From an uncultured Bacilli bacterium (GTDB lineage: Bacteria > Bacillota_I > Bacilli_A > RF39 > UBA660): a stretch of DNA of 30,529 nucleotides. The notes under the pieces are model-generated. The model ran no database searches, was not told the origin of the DNA, and worked only from the letters and a program-made list of their open reading frames with translations. The stretch spans positions 1 to 30,529 of the forward strand of contig CANQKU010000001.1 in NCBI GenBank assembly GCA_947624535.1. The letters are read 5' to 3'. The first letter of the stretch is position 1. Each line of letters opens with the position of its first letter. The position numbers and the translations under genes are program-made. Of this stretch, positions 16,973 to 23,579 are shown in pieces.

Positions 16973-17281
16973 ATTATCAAATGGATCTTCAGGTGGATTT
17001 TTAATAGGTTTATCTAAAAAGAATGCATAAAGTGGTGTATTTAAAGCCTTAGCGATATTTCTTAAAAAAACAATTGAAAAAGTTTGATCTACATTTTCAG
17101 CTAAAATATTAGCTATCATACTAGAACTACTATTTGATAATTCAGCTAATTGTTCCATTGTAATTCTTCCATATTCATCTGTAATTTCTGAAGAACATTG
17201 ATTATTAATAAAATAAAACTTAATATTTTTACTGATCTTTTTAAAAATAGTTTTATCATCTTTGGTATATTTTGTTCTCAT
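16970..17281 (-). CDS. XRE-family HTH transcriptional regulator
   Basis: A 103-residue protein with a Cro/CI-type helix-turn-helix at roughly residues 39-88: ITMEQLAELSNSSSSMIANI gives the HTH, then FLRNIAKALNTPLYAFF closes the domain. The N-terminal 35 residues are basic and charged; the C-terminus is a short Pro/Asp-rich tail. It has no second domain for ligand sensing or cleavage, so it is likely a simple DNA-binding repressor or activator. SD GAGGTGA precedes the ATG on the minus strand. It is divergent from the lipoprotein cluster and shares with it a ~230-base region carrying inverted repeats, which suggests autoregulation and control of the cluster (inference). Confidence 0.82.
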   Translation of the reverse strand: MRTKYTKDDKTIFKKISKNIKFYFINNQCSSEITDEYGRITMEQLAELSNSSSSMIANILAENVDQTFSIVFLRNIAKALNTPLYAFFLDKPIKNPPEDPFDN

Positions 17282-17297
17282 TTTTTCACCTCTTTTT

Positions 17298-17393
17298 TTT
17301 ACTGATAATTATTCTATTAAGTACCACTATAAGAATTATCACCATTTTTGCAAATTTTATCTATTGATAAAATACTGAAAAATAATCAGTAAA
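17298..17393. promoter_or_regulatory. Candidate operator pair between the regulator and the envelope cluster
   Basis: TTTACTGATAATT at 17298-17310 and AATAATCAGTAAA at 17381-17393 are inverted copies matching at 12 of 13 positions, ~70 bases apart. The second site is itself a palindrome, TACTGA-N7-TCAGTA (17373-17391). The first lies in the regulator's 5' leader, the second just upstream of the likely promoter of the lipoprotein cluster. Such a layout fits binding by the adjacent XRE protein; this is inference. Confidence 0.5.
17326..17353 (-). promoter_or_regulatory. Promoter of the XRE regulator
   Basis: On the minus strand TTGCAA (17348-17353) and TATAGT (17326-17331), spacer 16 bases. 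The start point would fall between this -10 and operator site 1. Confidence 0.6.
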
Positions 17394-17416
17394 TTATAGA
17401 TTTTTTCTAAATTTTA

Positions 17417-17425
17417 TGGTAATAT
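17417..17425 (+). promoter_or_regulatory. Extended -10 for the envelope cluster
   Basis: TGG directly before TAATAT (17420-17425) forms an extended -10 downstream of operator site 2. No good -35 is seen, which is tolerable for an extended -10 promoter. The resulting leader would carry the hairpin at 17434-17475. Confidence 0.4.
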
Positions 17426-17433
17426 GAATGTCA

Positions 17434-17475
17434 AGAAAGAAGTACCAGTATTTAGTGGTGGTAAAAAATCTTTCT
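17434..17475 (+). other. 5' leader hairpin of the envelope cluster
   Basis: AGAAAGA (17434-17440) pairs with TCTTTCT (17469-17475), and inside it TACCA (17443-17447) pairs with TGGTA (17459-17463). There is no T run after the stem, so it is not an intrinsic terminator. It ends about 25 bases before the AGGAGGTGA SD and could affect mRNA stability or translation. Confidence 0.4.
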
Positions 17476-17515
17476 AAAGGTAATGCCTATTATATTTAGA
17501 GGAGGTGAAAGATTA

Positions 17516-18010
17516 ATGAAAAAGAAGTCTATTTTAGTTTTTTTAGTAGTTTTGACAATACTACTTACAGCGTGTGCTAAATCTAATGAAAGTAAAAAAG
17601 AAGTTAAAAATGATACTAAAAAAGAAGAAGTTAAAGAAGAAAAAAATAATATTACAGGAACTTTTTTTGCCAAGACAGAAGATGGTGTTATTAGTCATGA
17701 AAGATATATTACTTTTAATAGTGATAATACTGTATCATTACAGGTTATAGGTTGTGGAGCAGTTTGGACAAGTACAGGGAAATACACTATCAATAATAAT
17801 GTTTTAGAGATTAAAATTGATGATGATGAAGAAGATATTTTTAAATATGATATAAGTGATGACTTACTAATTGCCAAAGATGATAAATCAAAAACTATAT
17901 GTGGCTTTTGTAATGAAATATTTAACTCTTTCATCAGGGGAAATGAAGATGAGAAAGTAGAAGTTAACTCTCCAGATATAAATCCAAGCCCTGATGATTC
18001 AATGTGGTAA
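17516..18010 (+). CDS. Lipoprotein with lipocalin-like beta-rich domain
   Basis: Surface lipoprotein of 164 residues. Signal peptide MKKKSILVFLVVLTILLTAC ends in the lipobox LTAC, so Cys20 would be lipidated. A Lys/Glu-rich linker (ESKKEVKNDTKKEEVKEE) leads to a strand-rich domain with the pattern ITFNSDNTVSL, GKYTINNNVLEIKI, DLLIAKDD, typical of small lipocalin-like domains in Gram-positive lipoproteins. The tail is acidic and Pro-rich. ATG 17516 follows AGGAGGTGA; a longer frame from ATG 17483 has no SD. It is the first gene of the envelope cluster, and its first ~42 codons closely match those of the next gene. Ligand unknown. Confidence 0.82.
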   Translation: MKKKSILVFLVVLTILLTACAKSNESKKEVKNDTKKEEVKEEKNNITGTFFAKTEDGVISHERYITFNSDNTVSLQVIGCGAVWTSTGKYTINNNVLEIKIDDDEEDIFKYDISDDLLIAKDDKSKTICGFCNEIFNSFIRGNEDEKVEVNSPDINPSPDDSMW

Positions 18011-18021
18011 GGAAGTGGATA

Positions 18022-18762
18022 ATGAAAAAGAAAAAAATATTATTAATTTTTTTACTAGGTTTAACCATACTACTTACAGCGTGTGGTAAAACTACTGAAA
18101 GTAAAAAAGAAGTAAAAAATAAAAACAAAAAAGAAGAAGTAGTTGAAGAAAATGAAGATAAATATCTAAAAACAATGGATATGGCAACTTTTGAAAAAGC
18201 AAGTAAATCATCAACTGATGACTTTGTAGTTTTTGCCTATGATCCAAATTTTGATAATGAGCAATATATAATAAACGAAGTAAAAGATTATATTTCTAAA
18301 AACAAAAGAGTAATTTATTTTTTAGATATAACTGACTTTGCCAATGAAAAGGTTAAAAATGTAACTGAAAGAGAAAAGAAAACTTATTATGAAAGATATA
18401 AAAAAGACATTTGTAGTAAATTTATAGAAGATCCGCTTTCTTATTATACTGAAGAAGATTGCGAAGAAGATTTTGATGACGTTGGACTTGAAGATGAAAT
18501 TCGAATGAAGTTCTTTGAAGATCATTATATTGATGATGAAGACGTTTGTGCACTTATGTATTTTCATAATAGTTCTATACTTGATACATTTAACAATTAT
18601 ATTCCTTATGGAGCATTTTCAGTATATAAAGAAGATAAGCAACAAGAAGTATTAGAAGAAGCTAACGAAAGATTACATGAGTGGCTTGATAAAGTGTATG
18701 CTCTTAGAGATGAAAAAAACATCAAAGATAAAAAAATAAAAAAAGTAACTAAAAAAGATTAG
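18022..18762 (+). CDS. Lipoprotein with possible thioredoxin-like domain lacking CxxC
   Basis: A 246-residue lipoprotein: signal peptide with lipobox LTAC (Cys at 21), Lys/Glu linker, then ~185 residues. FVVFAYDPNFDNEQYI, DYISKNKRVIYFLDITDF and VCALMYFHNSSILDTFNNY look like the strand-helix order of a thioredoxin fold, but the CxxC active site is missing, so a redox role is unlikely; the fold is a low-confidence guess. A very acidic insertion (around TEEDCEEDFDD) contains two of the three mature-domain Cys. The C-terminus is helical and basic. ATG 18022 is preceded by AAGGAAGTG; it starts 11 bases after the previous gene. It shares a 19-base identical stretch around the lipobox with its neighbour. 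Confidence 0.78.
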   Translation: MKKKKILLIFLLGLTILLTACGKTTESKKEVKNKNKKEEVVEENEDKYLKTMDMATFEKASKSSTDDFVVFAYDPNFDNEQYIINEVKDYISKNKRVIYFLDITDFANEKVKNVTEREKKTYYERYKKDICSKFIEDPLSYYTEEDCEEDFDDVGLEDEIRMKFFEDHYIDDEDVCALMYFHNSSILDTFNNYIPYGAFSVYKEDKQQEVLEEANERLHEWLDKVYALRDEKNIKDKKIKKVTKKD

Positions 18763-18782
18763 TAAATAGAAAGGAAAACTAT

Positions 18783-19295
18783 ATGAAACTTAAAAAAATA
18801 CCAGTATTGTTATTATTATGTTTAATAGTATTAACAGGGTGTAGTAGCCCAGAGCCATATAAGACAAAAAGTGAACAAGAAGCTGAAAAACAAAATAGAA
18901 CTTTTACAGGCTTTTTCGTATCCGATGAAGTAGGTGAGAATGACTCATATAAAGGAACTTATTCAGATTATATTGAGTTTAGAGATGATCATACTTTCTT
19001 TAGACAAATAGGTGGCTATATACATAAAAAAGGAACATATGAACTTGCTGATAAAGTAGATTATGAGGATGATGAGAAAGATACTAATAATGAAGTTAAC
19101 ACTGGAGATGGAAATGAAATAATAAGAGTTTACGCTGAGGGATATGAGGACAAGTTTGAAGTTTTTATAGGTAGTGAAAATTCATTAATGTATTTTCCAA
19201 AAGGTTATGATGAGGATAATCTTAGTTTGAAAAAAACATTTATGTGGCATAGAGTTGATAGTTCACAAATTGAATATGTAGAGTCAGATGACTAG
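18783..19295 (+). CDS. Small beta-rich lipoprotein
   Basis: A 170-residue lipoprotein with signal peptide MKLKKIPVLLLLCLIVLTGC and lipobox LTGC (Cys20). The mature part has FTGFFVSDEVGEND, YIEFRDDHTFFRQIGGYI, KKGTYELADKV and RVYAEGYEDKFEVFIG, the same strand-rich plan as the first lipoprotein of the cluster, with an acidic Asp/Asn-rich loop in between. It carries no Lys/Glu linker. SD AAAGGAAAA lies before the ATG, and the gene is 20 bases after the previous one. Probably a distant relative of the 17516 protein; function unknown. Confidence 0.8.
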   Translation: MKLKKIPVLLLLCLIVLTGCSSPEPYKTKSEQEAEKQNRTFTGFFVSDEVGENDSYKGTYSDYIEFRDDHTFFRQIGGYIHKKGTYELADKVDYEDDEKDTNNEVNTGDGNEIIRVYAEGYEDKFEVFIGSENSLMYFPKGYDEDNLSLKKTFMWHRVDSSQIEYVESDD

Positions 19296-19341
19296 AACAA
19301 AATTAATAAATAATAAATAAAAGAAGTGAGGTAGTAAAATT

Positions 19342-19953
19342 ATGGGTAGAAAGAAAAAAGTTAATGAAAAATTATGTATTATGTGTAATCAAGAAAAAGA
19401 AGATGTAAAACCACATAAACTTTTATTCTTTAATAAAAATTTATGTGATAACTGTTATCATGAAAAGATAACTTCAACAATAAAAGTAAGTGCAATTATT
19501 TCAGGTATATATATTATTCCATTATTAATTACATTTATTATTGATAGTGTAAATGGATGGGAACTAAAAATGTCGCCATTTTTTATCACATATGTAATAT
19601 TAAGTATTTTAACTTTAGGTATGTTTCATAATGGAGGTTCATCTTCTGGATATTTAGACGGTTATTTTAGTGACTATTTTATGTTTACAATAGCTGCAGG
19701 ATCAAATAAAGAACAAAATGATGCTGCAACAACTTATGTTATTTTTAAAGTTTTAGGAATTGTATTAAAAATTCTAATAGGAGCTTTATTATTACCTCTT
19801 GTTGTTGCTTATAATGTAATCATTCTAGTTAATGCAATATTAGTATTTAAAAAAGTAGCTGATAAAATTAGAATGCCAATTGTTATCGTATTATTCGTAA
19901 TACTTGCACTTGCTGCATTTTCATTAATTATGGGAATATTAGGATCATTATAA
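19342..19953 (+). CDS. Zinc-ribbon multi-pass membrane protein
   Basis: A 203-residue membrane protein. The N-terminus is a likely zinc ribbon, C12-x2-C15 and C35-x2-C38 (LCIMCNQ, NLCDNCY), facing the cytosol if the positive-inside rule holds. About five hydrophobic segments follow: ~48-68, ~80-97, two between ~136 and 170, and one from ~178 to 200. Between the second and third is a Gly/Ser-rich stretch (NGGSSSGYLDGYFSDYF). I do not recognise the family. Good SD AAGTGAGG before the ATG. It is the only multi-pass protein in the cluster and may anchor or help assemble the surrounding lipoproteins (inference). Confidence 0.75.
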   Translation: MGRKKKVNEKLCIMCNQEKEDVKPHKLLFFNKNLCDNCYHEKITSTIKVSAIISGIYIIPLLITFIIDSVNGWELKMSPFFITYVILSILTLGMFHNGGSSSGYLDGYFSDYFMFTIAAGSNKEQNDAATTYVIFKVLGIVLKILIGALLLPLVVAYNVIILVNAILVFKKVADKIRMPIVIVLFVILALAAFSLIMGILGSL

Positions 19954-19971
19954 AAGGGGTGTTGAATAAAT

Positions 19972-20619
19972 ATGAATAATAAAAGTATTAAAATATTGTT
20001 TATACTATTACTTTTAGTATGTACTTCAGCTTGCTCAAATCAAACTAAAAAAGAAGTTAAAGATAAAGAACCAAAAAAGACTGAAAAGGAAGAAACTAAA
20101 AAAGAAGTATTTAATATTAAAGGTGACTGGAAAAAAGCATATAAAGAACAACTTGATCAAATGCAAGGAGAATATTATGATGAAGAGGCATCTGAAACTA
20201 TTTCACATGATCACTATCTTCTAGTAGATATTGATAAAAATTCAGTACCTGAGTTATTTGTTCATGATGATGCATATTCACCAAGAAATATAATATATAC
20301 AATTTATACATTTGATAATAATAGTGTTTTAGAACTTGGAAGTATTATAGGAACTAACTTTGAATTTTATACTACTGATAATGATTATTTATATCAATAC
20401 TTTTTCATGCAAGGAGGGCATAGTATATATAAATATTACATAGATCCAAAACAAAAAACAATTGAAAAAGAAGAAATTGTTTCATGTTATGAATTTGATG
20501 AGAATGGTAATAACGTTGACTGTAACTATATATTAGATGAAGTTAAGCCATATGAAAATAATCAACCACAAAATCATTCAATAGATGACTATAGTGCAAT
20601 AGATGAGTATCAAAGTTAA
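19972..20619 (+). CDS. Lipoprotein with FG-GAP-like calcium-loop motif
   Basis: A 215-residue lipoprotein. The signal sequence ends in CTSAC (Cys21), an acceptable lipobox variant. A Lys/Glu linker (TKKEVKDKEPKKTEKEETKK) resembles those of the first two lipoproteins. The mature domain contains HYLLVDIDKNSVPELFVHD, close to the DIDGDGxPEL loops of FG-GAP/VCBS-type proteins, although the acidic loop is partly replaced by Lys, Asn and Ser. Two Cys near the C-terminus (SCYEFDENGNNVDCNY) could form a disulfide. The C-terminal tail is hydrophilic. The SD (AGGGGTG) is 11 bases from the ATG, a little long. Confidence 0.78.
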   Translation: MNNKSIKILFILLLLVCTSACSNQTKKEVKDKEPKKTEKEETKKEVFNIKGDWKKAYKEQLDQMQGEYYDEEASETISHDHYLLVDIDKNSVPELFVHDDAYSPRNIIYTIYTFDNNSVLELGSIIGTNFEFYTTDNDYLYQYFFMQGGHSIYKYYIDPKQKTIEKEEIVSCYEFDENGNNVDCNYILDEVKPYENNQPQNHSIDDYSAIDEYQS

Positions 20620-20658
20620 TTAAATTTTATAATTAATACAGTGGAGGAAGTGGTACTA

Positions 20659-22077
20659 ATGAAAAAGAAGGATAAAAAAGATACTGTAGAAGTTAATATT
20701 AAGGAAGAAATTAAAAAAGATAAAAAGAAACCAAGAATTAAACCAAAGAAAAAATCAAAACTAAAAATAATTATTATTGTGGTAGTATGTATTCTTTTGT
20801 TAGCAGCAACAGTTTATGCGATATATTATCATAATTTAGTTTTAATTAAAGATAAGATTATCTTAGAGTCTGGTACTTCAATTAAAAATTTAGAAAAACG
20901 TTTTATAGAGAAGCAAGGTAATTTAAAAATTAAAAAGATAGAGTATACTAATTTAGATGATAAAGTAAAAGATAAAAATGAGTTAGCAACACTTGATATT
21001 TATCTAGATGCTAAAGGGAACAAGGTAGACCGTGATAAAGCTTGTGATAAAAAAGATGATGAGTATATTCTAAAAAAAGGCTATAAATTGGAGACTCATT
21101 TAATTAACGTTTATAGCTACAATGTAAAAATTATAGCTACTGATAGTAGAGTTTTCAAAAGTAAACTTATTTTAAAAGATACCCAAGCACCAAAACTTAC
21201 AGTTAAACAGTCAGTAGAAATTACTGAAGGTGATGAGATTAAAGCTGAAATGTTTTTATCAAGTTATGAAGATGCATCTAATATGGAACGTGGTGAAATT
21301 TATTTTGTTAAAGAAGTAAAAGTTGAAGAAAAAGAGAATAAAGAAAAAGATGATAAGAAAGCAGTTAAGACAACATCTAAAACTAAAACGGTAAACAATT
21401 TGGAGACTTTGTCTAACGATAAAAAAGAGACTAAAGATACTGAAAAAGAAACTAAAGTTAAGTATGAAAAATATGAACTTACTGCTGATGATAAAAAGGT
21501 TGGGGAACATGAGTTATTAGTTGTTGTAGAAGATCCATCTAAAAATGTTAGTGAACCTGCTAAGGTTAAATTAGTAGTTAAAGAAAAACCAACTGAACCT
21601 GAAGAAGAAGTAACTTCAAGTGGAAGTTCATCTAGTGGTAGAAGATATACTGGTGGTAGCAGTAGTTCAGGAGGATATTCTAGTGGAAGTAGTTCCGTAG
21701 GAACACTTCGTACTGAATATGGTAGAATCGTTACTCAAGGACAATTATTCGCATATTGGGGACCAGGAGGCTACACTCCAGCTAAAAGACAAAGTGCTGG
21801 GGCATTATTTGATAGTATTTTTCCTAATCTTCCAGACATAACAGAGTGCAATATACATTTTGGATGTGACAACCTCCTGTATGATAATGGTATCTGTGTA
21901 GACTGGGGAGATTTAGAGGACGTTTACAACAGTAATATGGAAGTTGTTGGATTATATTCAAATTTTTATATGACATATTGTCCTAAAGATGATACTTCAC
22001 ATGGATATGACTGTCCTAAATATGGTGAAGGCTATTTACTACCATCTGGCGTTGTATATTCATGGAGAAACTTCTAA
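20659..22077 (+). CDS. Membrane-anchored surface protein with Ig-like repeats and Cys-rich C-terminal domain
   Basis: A 472-residue protein with a long, very basic cytosolic N-terminus (~35 residues), one TM segment (IIIIVVVCILLLAATVYAIYY), and an extracellular part. That part has Ig-like strands: the first ends in SKLILKDTQAPKLTVK, the second starts VEITEGDEI, a DUF5011/HYR-like layout, interrupted by a Lys/Glu-rich insertion of ~60 residues. KVKLVVKEKPTEPEEE ends it. A Ser/Gly-rich linker follows (GSSSSGRRYTGGSSSSGGYS), then a compact ~110-residue C-terminal domain with five Cys (ITECNIHFGC, NGICVDW, TYCPKDD, YDCPKYG). No LPxTG motif is seen. I start at ATG 20659, after GTGGAGGAAG; GTG 20641 lies upstream in frame within the SD region. 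The C-terminal domain is unfamiliar and probably does the binding. Confidence 0.8.
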   Translation: MKKKDKKDTVEVNIKEEIKKDKKKPRIKPKKKSKLKIIIIVVVCILLLAATVYAIYYHNLVLIKDKIILESGTSIKNLEKRFIEKQGNLKIKKIEYTNLDDKVKDKNELATLDIYLDAKGNKVDRDKACDKKDDEYILKKGYKLETHLINVYSYNVKIIATDSRVFKSKLILKDTQAPKLTVKQSVEITEGDEIKAEMFLSSYEDASNMERGEIYFVKEVKVEEKENKEKDDKKAVKTTSKTKTVNNLETLSNDKKETKDTEKETKVKYEKYELTADDKKVGEHELLVVVEDPSKNVSEPAKVKLVVKEKPTEPEEEVTSSGSSSSGRRYTGGSSSSGGYSSGSSSVGTLRTEYGRIVTQGQLFAYWGPGGYTPAKRQSAGALFDSIFPNLPDITECNIHFGCDNLLYDNGICVDWGDLEDVYNSNMEVVGLYSNFYMTYCPKDDTSHGYDCPKYGEGYLLPSGVVYSWRNF

Positions 22078-22087
22078 TAATTAACTT

Positions 22088-22116
22088 AAGATTATCAAGC
22101 TTGATAGTCTTTTTTA
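22088..22116 (+). terminator. Terminator of the envelope cluster
   Basis: AAGATTATCAAG and CTTGATAGTCTT pair end to end with one T-G pair, followed by a T run. Its core matches that of the terminator at 26114-26146 on the other side of the nuclease operon. Confidence 0.8.
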
Positions 22117-22263
22117 GCTTTTATTTGTATTATCATATTAATTTAATATAAGAATAATGTTTCATTTTACAGTAAATTTACGTAAATAAGTCGTAGAATA
22201 CAAGACCAATTTGCATGAGAATAAATATTGTGATATTGTGACATTAAGCATGGAGGTAATTAT

Positions 22264-22344
22264 ATAGTAGAAGATTTTGATATTAGACTAAATAATTATT
22301 ATAGTGAAAATGAATTTGATAAAGAAGAAGGAATTATTAGATGA
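22264..22344 (+). CDS. Possible 26-residue ORF with an ATA start, coupled to the beta-CASP gene
   Basis: A frame encoding VEDFDIRLNNYYSENEFDK and a short tail ends in TGA at 22342-22344, overlapping the next ATG as ATGA. A strong SD, GGAGG (22252-22256), sits seven bases before an in-frame ATA at 22264; no ATG, GTG or TTG is available in frame after the SD. Either it starts at ATA (rare), or its start codon has been lost by mutation and it is a relic. The acidic composition and the coupled overlap argue that it was once translated. The ~180 bases between the terminator and this SD hold nothing else I can support. Confidence 0.35.
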   Translation: MVEDFDIRLNNYYSENEFDKEEGIIR

Positions 22345-23567
22345 AAGTAAAGATAATTAAGGGTACAAATCAAATAGGTGGGTGTATTACTGAAATAGAG
22401 TCTAAATCTGCTAGAATTATAATTGACTTTGGTGAAGATTTGCCTTCTGATGAGGTAAAAGATTGTCATGAAAATCCAATGATAGATGGTCTTACTACTG
22501 GTAAAAGAAAATATGATGCTGTATTTATTACTCATAGTCATGGAGATCACATTGGACTTATTGACTATATTTTAGAAGATATTTCAGTTTATGTAGAAAA
22601 AGAAAGTAAGAAAATATATGAATTATTAAATAAGTTTACTTATAAAAATACTAGATTTAAAACAACTGATATGGAATTTAATAAACCAATTACTATTAAG
22701 GATATGAAAATAACTTTATTTAGAATAGATCATTCTTCATATAATTCTGGTATGATTTTAATAGAGTCTAATGGGAAAAAAATACTTCATACAGGTGACT
22801 ATAGAAATCATGGAAGAAAGGGAGGGTTATTTACTTCTACATTAAATAAAATTGGTGAGGTAGACTTACTTATTACGGAAGGTACTACTTTTGGAAGAAA
22901 AGATGAAAAATATAAAACTGAAGAAGACTTAGAGTTACTTGCTAGTCATGAATTTAAAAAATATAATCAAATATTTATCTTACAAGCTTCAACTAATATT
23001 GATAGAATAGTAACTTTTTATAAAGCTTCTAAAAAAGCACATAAGGTATTTATAGAAGATATTTTTACTGCTAATATTACTAATATTTTAAATAGTAATA
23101 TTCCAACTCCTAAGAAGTTTAATGATGTATATGCTTGGATACCCTTAAAATATCAAGATAAGCCTAAGAAATTTAAAGATAAGTACTTTCTTCCATTTGA
23201 AGATAGATGCAACTCTATGATAGTAGCCAATGACTTTACTATGCTTGTAAAGACTTCTATGTTAAAAGATATTAAAATGTTAAAAGAAAAGGGTGTAATT
23301 ACTAATGCTTGTTTAATATATTCAATGTGGGAGGGATATCTTGAAAAGAAAAGTTTTAAAGATTTTATAGATGGCATAAAAGATTTAGGAATTTCTTTTA
23401 AAATTATACATACTTCAGGACATGGTGATAATACTGCTAGAAAAATTGTTAATGAAATTACTAAACCTAAGAAAGTTATTCCAATTCATACTGAGAATAA
23501 AGAAATAGCTAAAGAAGTATTTAAAAATGCTATTATATTAGATGATAATGAAATATTAGAAATATAG
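22341..23567 (+). CDS. Metallo-beta-lactamase/beta-CASP nuclease-like protein
   Basis: A 408-residue protein of the MBL fold with a beta-CASP insertion, the architecture of RNase J, CPSF-73 and Artemis-type nucleases. Metal-binding motifs are intact: H65, H67, D69, H70 in THSHGDHIGL, H131 in RIDHSSYNSG, and D153 in HTGDYRNHG. Beta-CASP elements: acidic E180 in LLITEGTTFGR, QASTNIDRIV, H361 in SGHGD, and H383 in IPIHTE. It is shorter than RNase J (~555) and lacks the RNase J C-terminal domain. An RNA or DNA nuclease activity is expected from the family but the substrate is unknown. It is the first full gene of a four-gene operon; an AAGGA SD precedes the ATG. Confidence 0.85.
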   Translation: MKVKIIKGTNQIGGCITEIESKSARIIIDFGEDLPSDEVKDCHENPMIDGLTTGKRKYDAVFITHSHGDHIGLIDYILEDISVYVEKESKKIYELLNKFTYKNTRFKTTDMEFNKPITIKDMKITLFRIDHSSYNSGMILIESNGKKILHTGDYRNHGRKGGLFTSTLNKIGEVDLLITEGTTFGRKDEKYKTEEDLELLASHEFKKYNQIFILQASTNIDRIVTFYKASKKAHKVFIEDIFTANITNILNSNIPTPKKFNDVYAWIPLKYQDKPKKFKDKYFLPFEDRCNSMIVANDFTMLVKTSMLKDIKMLKEKGVITNACLIYSMWEGYLEKKSFKDFIDGIKDLGISFKIIHTSGHGDNTARKIVNEITKPKKVIPIHTENKEIAKEVFKNAIILDDNEILEI

Positions 23568-23579
23568 AGGTGAATTTAT

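Noticed and set aside
17428..17499. 24-codon ORF in the leader of the envelope cluster
   Set aside because: No SD before its ATG, and it coincides with the leader hairpin; nothing suggests translation.
16859..22340. Integrated element with att sites at the tRNA-Met 3' end
   Set aside because: I found no repeat of the tRNA 3' end elsewhere in the window and no integrase beside it; the XerC-like gene is a housekeeping type.
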